NCBI GenBank assembly: GCA_020430675.1
Contig: JAGQJJ010000062.1
Span: forward strand, 1 to 11,281
Reading direction: 5' to 3'
Source of the DNA: Myxococcales bacterium
Lineage (GTDB): Bacteria > Myxococcota > Bradymonadia > UBA7976 > UBA1532
Length of the DNA: 11,281 nucleotides
A program made the translations under genes and the position numbers. How positions within the stretch are numbered: the stretch's first letter is position 1; each line of letters begins with the position of its first letter. Under the pieces are notes generated by a model, which was not told where the DNA came from, did no database searches, and saw only the letters and a list, made by a program, of their open reading frames with translations. This document shows positions 6,678 through 11,281 of this stretch, piece after piece.

Positions 6678-8690
6678 TCAGATTTCTTCGCCCTCAAAGG
6701 CGGCGAACTCCAAGCGCTCCATCAAGAAGAGCACCTGATAGACATCGGTCTCGTCAACCCCGGGGATGGATTGCAGTCGCCCGAACTGCGCCAGCACGGT
6801 CTCGCGTGGGCCCACCGCGTTCCAGACGCGAATCTGGCGGGTGGTCAGCGCGAGCATGGCCGGGGTCAGCATCTTGTGGCGCAGCCGCACGAACGGCAGG
6901 TGTTCGCGGCCGCGAAAATGCGTCTTGAGGTCATCGAGCGTCAGGCGGCGCTGGATGCCTTCATTGACCAGCGCGCCGGCGCTCATCTCCAGCGGCACGA
7001 TCTGCTCGGTGGTGGCCTCGCCGCGGAAGAAGGCGTACGAGCCCTCGGTCCAGCCGAAGATCTCCAAGAGCTTGGTCTTGACCTGCTCGGCGAGCGCGTT
7101 GAACAGGTCGTGCGCGCTGATGGCGTTGAGGCTGAGCAGGGCGTCGCCGAGGCGGCCGCGGAAGTCGTTGAGCATGCCCAGCGCTTCGTCGAGCACCGGG
7201 CGCGCGATGAGGCGCCGCTGCACCAGATACTCGCCGAGCAGCTCGCTGCGCAGGTTGCTGGTCACGTATTCGGGCCGGCCACGGCGCCAATAGATCTCTT
7301 TGCGGCGGCTGCCCGACTCGAAGTGCATGCGGCCCGTCGCCCGGCAGGCGGCGTAGCGGTAGAGCAGCCGCGGGAAGCTCAGGCGCTCGAAGCTGCCCGT
7401 AAAATCGGGCAGCGCGGTCGAGACCTCGGGCGGCGGCTCCACCTCGAGCAGCCCGGGCAGCTCGTCGAGCTTGACCCAGGGCGAGCCGTCGACCGAGATG
7501 CGATGCACCGCGCTGCGGCCCTCGCGGTGCACGCGCTCGCCGAGCGTGTTGAGGTTCATCGGCCCGTGAATGGCGCCGTCGCGGTCGCGCACGCGGAACT
7601 GCGAGTAGGGCGACCACACGATCTGCTCGTCGACCGAGGCCCCGGCCGGGCGATAGCTGATCGCCTCGCGCCGCGGCTGCGCCGGCTCTTCTTCGGTGAT
7701 CGGCGGCATGCGCTCGATGAGGCCGTCGATCTCCTTCTGGCGCTCCATCTCCTCTTCGATCTCCTTGGCGAAGACCGATTTCATGAAGCGCCCCATGTCC
7801 TGGGTGGTGACGCGCAGCTTCTCGTTGAAGAGGTGGTCGAGCAGCGCATCGAGGAACTCGGTGGCCGACTGATACCGCTGGTCGCGGTCGCGGGCGAGCG
7901 CGGTGCGCAGGATGTCCTTGAGCGGCTCGGAGACCCCGCCCGGCAGCTTCATGAGCGCCGATTCGATGTCGCAGTCGCGCACCATCATCAGCGTCTCAAG
8001 CTCGGTCTTGCCGTGGAAGAGCCGGTTCATCGCCAGCATCTCGTAGAGGATGATGCCGGCGCTGAAGAGGTCGGCCCGGTAGTCGATGTCCTGCCCGGTG
8101 ACCTGCTCGGGGCTCATATAACCGAGCTTGCCCTTCATCGTGCCGCTGCGCGTCGCCGCCTCGCGCTTGCTGGCCTTGGCCACGCCGAAGTCGCCGATGC
8201 GCACCTCGCCGTCGTAGCTGATCAGCACGTTGCTCGGCGAGACGTCGCGGTGGATGATGTGGAGGGCGTTTCCTTTGCTGTCGACCGCGTTATGGGCCGC
8301 TTCGAGGCCCTTGAGCGTCTCGACGATGATGAAGATCGCCAGCTTGTGCGGCACCCGAATGCGCAGGTGCGTGCAGCGGATCAGCAGGTTGAGCAGATCC
8401 TTGCCGAAGACGTACTCCATGGCGATGAAGTACTCTTTGGCCACCGAACCCAAGTCGAAGATCTGGACGACGTTGGCGTGCTGCAACGAGACGGCGATCT
8501 TCGCCTCGTCGATGAACATGTGCACGAACTCGTCATTATCGGCGAGGTGGCGCAGGATCTTCTTGATGACCAGCGTCTTCTGAAAGCCGGCGGCGCCGAA
8601 CATCTTGGCGCGCCAGATCTCGGCCATTCCGCCGACCCCGATCTGATCGAGCAGCAAGTATTTGCCGAATTGTCGGGGCTGGATCTTCAC
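6678..8690 (-). CDS. Ser/Thr protein kinase with GYF_2-like and DUF4388-like C-terminal domains
   Basis: Product of 670 residues. The kinase domain spans about residues 8-285: glycine loop IGVGGMAEIW (18-21), probable VAIK lysine Lys43, helix-C Glu62, HRDVSPSN with catalytic Asp149 and Asn154, DFG at 167-169, GYMSPE at 190-195 and Asp207. All key residues are present, so it should be active. A charged helical stretch (about 300-330) links to a GYF_2/DUF4339-like segment (about 357-414: DGAIHGPMNL, SVDGSPWVKLDELPGL). Residues about 428-560 resemble DUF4388 followed by a region typical of that family (LGEYLVQRRLI, GRLGDALLSL, FGWTEGSYAFF). No membrane helix is seen, so it is cytoplasmic. The start is GTG at 8690; an in-frame stop lies nine codons upstream with no other ATG, GTG or TTG between. 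No clear Shine-Dalgarno is visible. It probably regulates a neighbouring or distant pathway; the target is unknown. Confidence 0.93.
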   Translation of the reverse strand: MKIQPRQFGKYLLLDQIGVGGMAEIWRAKMFGAAGFQKTLVIKKILRHLADNDEFVHMFIDEAKIAVSLQHANVVQIFDLGSVAKEYFIAMEYVFGKDLLNLLIRCTHLRIRVPHKLAIFIIVETLKGLEAAHNAVDSKGNALHIIHRDVSPSNVLISYDGEVRIGDFGVAKASKREAATRSGTMKGKLGYMSPEQVTGQDIDYRADLFSAGIILYEMLAMNRLFHGKTELETLMMVRDCDIESALMKLPGGVSEPLKDILRTALARDRDQRYQSATEFLDALLDHLFNEKLRVTTQDMGRFMKSVFAKEIEEEMERQKEIDGLIERMPPITEEEPAQPRREAISYRPAGASVDEQIVWSPYSQFRVRDRDGAIHGPMNLNTLGERVHREGRSAVHRISVDGSPWVKLDELPGLLEVEPPPEVSTALPDFTGSFERLSFPRLLYRYAACRATGRMHFESGSRRKEIYWRRGRPEYVTSNLRSELLGEYLVQRRLIARPVLDEALGMLNDFRGRLGDALLSLNAISAHDLFNALAEQVKTKLLEIFGWTEGSYAFFRGEATTEQIVPLEMSAGALVNEGIQRRLTLDDLKTHFRGREHLPFVRLRHKMLTPAMLALTTRQIRVWNAVGPRETVLAQFGRLQSIPGVDETDVYQVLFLMERLEFAAFEGEEI

Positions 8691-8841
8691 GCAACGAACC
8701 CGCGGAATGTTGGTTCATTTGGCACGAAACGAAATGTTGCGGCAACCTCCTCGCGGTCGATCCCGCCGCGGGCGCTGCCGCGGTTGATTCGGGGCCCGAG
8801 GCTCCCCTACACTCGCCGCCTTTCGCGGCGGCAATATCGGA
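8691..8841. promoter_or_regulatory. Divergent intergenic region between kinase and flavoprotein genes
   Basis: These 151 nt separate the minus-strand kinase from the plus-strand envelope operon, so both promoters should lie here. The kinase-proximal third (about 8705-8750) is visibly richer in A and T than its surroundings and holds a short inverted repeat, GTTGC-G-GCAAC, plus CATTT/AAATG. I could not pick a convincing kinase promoter. Confidence 0.6.
8784..8813 (+). promoter_or_regulatory. Candidate sigma-70-like promoter for the flavoprotein operon
   Basis: TTGATT (8784-8789) and TACACT (8808-8813) are separated by 18 nt. Each hexamer matches four of six consensus bases. The expected transcription start near 8820 would leave a leader of about 20 nt before the ATG at 8842. 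A 6-bp inverted repeat (CGCCGC, GCGGCG; 8814-8830) sits at the start of that leader. Confidence 0.45.
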
Positions 8842-10164
8842 ATGCGCACCGTACCTTCCCGCATCGACACCCTGATCATCGGCGCCGGCCTCGCCGGGCT
8901 CTCGTGCGCGCTGCATCTTGAGGGCGAGGCGCTGATCGTCGAGGCGTCGGATCGGGTGGGCGGCAAGGCGATCAGCGAGGTGATCGACGGGTTCACCTTC
9001 GACGTGACCGGCCACTGGCTGCACCTGCGCGATCCGGGCATGAAGGCCCTGGTGCTCAAGCTCTGCGGGCCCGATCACTTCATGGCCGTCGAGCGAAGGA
9101 GCCGCATCTGGTCGCACGGCGTCTATACCCGCTATCCGTTTCAGGCCAATACCTATGGCCTGCCGCCCGAGGTCATCGCTGAGTGCCTGATGGGCGCGAT
9201 CGAAGCCGATCGGGTCCAGGCGGCGCAGTCCGAGGGCACGCCCGAGCCGGAGAACTTCGCCGATTGGATTCGCTTCTACTTCGGCGAAGGCATCGCCCGG
9301 CATTTCATGCTGCCCTACAACGCGCGGCTGTGGGGCGTGGGCGCGCACGAGATCACCAGCCATTGGTGCCAGCGGTTCGTGCCCAAGCCGCGGCTGGCCG
9401 ATATCGTCGCCGGCGCGGTGGGCTGCAATGAGAAGGCGATGGGCTATAACGCTCATTTCCTCTACCCCAGGCAGGGCGGCATTCAGACGCTGGCCGAGGC
9501 GCTGGCCGATGGCGTGGGGCGCGGGCGCATCTTCACCGGGCGGCCGGTGGTGGCGATCGATCCGGCGCGCCGGGTGGCGCGGCTGGCCGACGGGGCCGAG
9601 ATCGGCTATCGACGGCTGGTGAACACGATGGCGCTGCCGAATCTGATCGACGCGATGACCGAGGCGCCGACGGCGGTGCGCGCGGCGCGCGGGCGGCTGC
9701 GGGCCAATGAGGTGCGCTACCTGAACGTGGGCATCGACGGCCCGCTGGGCCAGCCCGACCACTGGATCTACGTGCCGGAAGAGACCTGGCCGTTCTATCG
9801 GGTGGGCTCGTTCAGCAACGCCAACCCGGCGATGGCGCCGGCGGGCGCGGCCTCGCTCTATATCGAGATGGCCGACCGCGACACGCCGCTCACGAACCTG
9901 CGTTCGCATATTGATGACGGCTTGGTCGCGATGGGATTGATCGACGACCCAAAGCGCGTGCGTCTGGTCGCGGAACGGCGCATCGCAAACGCCTACGTCA
10001 TCTATGATTTTGCCTATGAAGAGAGCCGCGCCACGATTCATGACTGGTTGGACTCACAATCCATCCAGAGCGTGGGCCGCTACGGGGATTGGAACTACTC
10101 TTCGATGGAGGACGCGCTGCTCGATGGCCAGCGGGCCGCGGCGCGGTTGATGGGGAGAGCATGA
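8842..10164 (+). CDS. FAD-dependent amine-oxidase/UGM-like flavoprotein
   Basis: Product of 440 residues. The N-terminal Rossmann motif is IIGAGLAGL (Gly14, Gly16, Gly19), followed by Glu34 for the FAD ribose and DRVGG at 37-41, which defines the NAD(P)-binding-8/amine oxidase superfamily. Further signatures are RYPFQANTYGLPPEV, LPYNARLWGVGAHEI, QGGIQTL and a C-terminal GRYGDWNYSSMEDAL that closes the FAD site. This pattern is shared by UDP-galactopyranose mutase-like and protoporphyrinogen oxidase-like proteins encoded in polysaccharide clusters. The exact substrate cannot be told; a haem-pathway role is unlikely given the neighbours. No signal peptide or membrane helix is seen, so it is cytoplasmic. 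Its stop overlaps the next start (ATGA, 10161-10164), so it is the first gene of a coupled operon. The Shine-Dalgarno is weak. Confidence 0.88.
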   Translation: MRTVPSRIDTLIIGAGLAGLSCALHLEGEALIVEASDRVGGKAISEVIDGFTFDVTGHWLHLRDPGMKALVLKLCGPDHFMAVERRSRIWSHGVYTRYPFQANTYGLPPEVIAECLMGAIEADRVQAAQSEGTPEPENFADWIRFYFGEGIARHFMLPYNARLWGVGAHEITSHWCQRFVPKPRLADIVAGAVGCNEKAMGYNAHFLYPRQGGIQTLAEALADGVGRGRIFTGRPVVAIDPARRVARLADGAEIGYRRLVNTMALPNLIDAMTEAPTAVRAARGRLRANEVRYLNVGIDGPLGQPDHWIYVPEETWPFYRVGSFSNANPAMAPAGAASLYIEMADRDTPLTNLRSHIDDGLVAMGLIDDPKRVRLVAERRIANAYVIYDFAYEESRATIHDWLDSQSIQSVGRYGDWNYSSMEDALLDGQRAAARLMGRA

Positions 10165-10889
10165 CGAACGCCGACTTGGGGATCCCCGAGGTCTCCATCG
10201 TCATCCCGGTCTACAACGAAGAAGGCATCATCTCGGCCGCGCTGGCCGACCTGCGCGAGAAGCTCGCCGATGTCGACTTCACTTACGAGATCCTGGTCGC
10301 CGAGAACGGCTCGAAGGACGCCACCGTGGCCATCGCCGAGGACTTCGCCAGCCGCCACCCGGAGGTGCGGGTGTTCTCGGTGGGCGAGCCGAACTACGGC
10401 AAGGCGCTGCGCGAGGGCATCCTGCAAGCGCGCGGGCGCTACGTCATCTGCGATGAGATCGACCTGTGCGATGTCGACTTCTATCGCGTGGCCATCGCCA
10501 AGCTGCGCGAGGGTTACGAGCTGGTGGTCGGCAGCAAGCGCGCGCCCGGCGCCCGCGACCGGCGGCCGATGTACCGGCGCGTGGCGACGCAGGTGCTCAA
10601 CGGCATGCTGCGGGTGGCGGTCGGCTTCGAGGGCACCGATACGCACGGGCTCAAGGCCTTCCGCCGCGACGCGCTGCTCGACATCGTGCGGGCCTGCGTG
10701 GTCGACAAGGACATGTTCGCCAGCGAGTTTGTGGTGCGCACCCACCGCGCGCGGCGCCGCTGGACCGAGGTGCCGATCGACCTGATCGAGAAGCGCCCGC
10801 CGTCGGTGCACCTGTTTCGGCGCGTGCCCAACGTGCTGCGCAACATGGTGCGGCTGACGACGATCATCCGCTTCGGCCGGGACTTGTGA
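10161..10889 (+). CDS. Family 2 glycosyltransferase, polyprenyl-phosphate sugar transferase type
   Basis: Product of 242 residues. The ATG at 10161 overlaps the preceding stop and has GGGGAGA just upstream; an in-frame ATG at 10089 would lie inside the flavoprotein gene and precede the conserved start of the fold, so it was not chosen. The GT-A fold begins VSIVIPVYNEEG (11-22), with ENGSKD at 48-53 for nucleotide-sugar binding. The metal site reads CDEIDLCD (97-104), so the usual DxD appears as Glu99-x-Asp101. GSKRAPGARDRRPMYRR (124-140) matches the dolichyl-phosphate mannose synthase/GtrB/ArnC-like group, which moves a sugar from a nucleotide to a polyprenyl phosphate. No C-terminal transmembrane helices are present, so it may act as a peripheral membrane enzyme. 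Flanking genes suggest an envelope glycan pathway. The sugar is unknown. Confidence 0.9.
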   Translation: MTNADLGIPEVSIVIPVYNEEGIISAALADLREKLADVDFTYEILVAENGSKDATVAIAEDFASRHPEVRVFSVGEPNYGKALREGILQARGRYVICDEIDLCDVDFYRVAIAKLREGYELVVGSKRAPGARDRRPMYRRVATQVLNGMLRVAVGFEGTDTHGLKAFRRDALLDIVRACVVDKDMFASEFVVRTHRARRRWTEVPIDLIEKRPPSVHLFRRVPNVLRNMVRLTTIIRFGRDL

Positions 10890-11281
10890 CCGAGCGCACC
10901 GCCAGCATCGGCGTCGATGTCGACAGCCTGCGGCATTATTACCGCATCCACGGGCTTGATGAAGACAGCGCAACCAACGCCGCGTGGCGGGTGGGTGTGC
11001 CGCGGTTTGTCGAGCTGTTCGAAGAGCTGGGCGTGGCGGCGACGTTCTATTGCATCGCCGAGGATCTGGAGATCGAAGGCAACCCGGCGCGGCTGCGGGC
11101 GTTGGCGGCGGCGGGGCATGAGATCGGCAACCATACGTGGCATCACCGATATGACCTGACGCGCCTGGACGGCGACGCCCGGCGGGCCGAGGTGGCCGAG
11201 GGGCAGGCCCGGCTGAGCGCGGCGGCGGGGGTGCCGGTGACCGGCTTTCGCGCGCCGGGTTATAACGTCGACGCCGGGCTG
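10886..11281 (+). CDS. NodB/ArnD-like polysaccharide deacetylase, 3' end missing
   Basis: Only the first 132 codons are in the window. The start is GTG at 10886, overlapping the glycosyltransferase stop (GTGA). Motif 1 is IGVDVDSL with Asp11 and Asp13; motif 2 is HEIGNHTWHH with metal ligands His83 and His87; motif 3 is GFRAPGY with Arg122 and Pro124. These three are the metal-dependent NodB fold set. The DVD form and its position ten residues from the N-terminus resemble ArnD, the deformylase of an undecaprenyl-linked amino sugar, more than wall-anchored secreted deacetylases. No signal peptide is seen in this start, so a cytoplasmic side reaction on a lipid-linked or nucleotide sugar is inferred. 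It is co-translated with the transferase. The missing C-terminal half holds the last motifs. Confidence 0.88.
   Translation, partial: MTERTASIGVDVDSLRHYYRIHGLDEDSATNAAWRVGVPRFVELFEELGVAATFYCIAEDLEIEGNPARLRALAAAGHEIGNHTWHHRYDLTRLDGDARRAEVAEGQARLSAAAGVPVTGFRAPGYNVDAGL

Noticed and set aside
8715..8737. TTGGCACG followed by TTGC resembling a sigma-54 promoter
   Set aside because: The GG and GC elements are about 16 nt apart, not the 10 nt that sigma-54 requires.
4119..8921. Plus-strand open frame of 1600 codons opposite the kinase, protease and HEAT-like genes
   Set aside because: It spans three well-supported minus-strand genes and an intergenic region, and its product is Ala/Val/Asp/His-rich without domains. 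It is a composition effect.
8536..10041. Minus-strand open frame of about 500 codons opposite the flavoprotein gene
   Set aside because: It covers the divergent intergenic region and the antisense of a clear FAD enzyme; the translation has no recognisable motif.
10095..10973. Minus-strand open frame opposite the glycosyltransferase
   Set aside because: The plus strand has GT2 motifs in order and coupled start/stop overlaps; the antisense product has no motif.

Overview
The window is GC-rich and densely coded. It looks like a chromosomal piece of a myxobacterium-like bacterium (Myxococcota, possibly Bradymonadales-like; inferred from gene types, no rRNA or marker gene is present). Supporting signs are an acidic thrombospondin type 3 repeat surface protein, a cysteine-rich lipoprotein metalloprotease, and a Ser/Thr kinase with HRDVSPSN wording and a C-terminal DUF4388-like region.

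Layout. Positions 1-8690 hold five genes, all on the minus strand. In order of transcription they are: a multidomain Ser/Thr protein kinase (8690-6678), a metzincin-type lipoprotein protease with three cysteine-rich modules (6608-4416), a small secreted HEAT-like protein (4402-3806), a small secreted cupredoxin-fold-like protein (3809-3327), and a very large secreted calcium-binding repeat protein (3203 to beyond position 1, so its C-terminus is missing). Genes two to four are tightly packed (13-nt gap, then a 4-nt ATGA overlap) and should be one transcript. The kinase and the repeat protein are separated from them by 69 and 123 nt, with hairpins in both gaps, so they may be separate or partly coupled units.

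A 151-nt divergent intergenic region (8691-8841) separates this block from a plus-strand operon that runs off the right edge: a FAD-dependent amine-oxidase/UGM-like flavoprotein (8842-10164), a family 2 glycosyltransferase of the polyprenyl-phosphate sugar transferase type (10161-10889), and a NodB/ArnD-like polysaccharide deacetylase (10886 onward, truncated). Both junctions are 4-nt stop/start overlaps, so the three are very probably co-translated. They look like part of a cell-envelope glycan or lipid-linked sugar pathway.

How they may work together (inference): the left block makes cell-surface and exported proteins (protease, adhesin-like calcium-binding protein, two small accessory proteins) beside a cytoplasmic signalling kinase; the right block modifies an envelope glycan. 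No RNA genes, CRISPR arrays, insertion sequences, phage genes or attachment sites were seen. The most distinctive item is the protease, HEAT-like and cupredoxin-like trio next to the TSP3 repeat protein, for which I know no described function.
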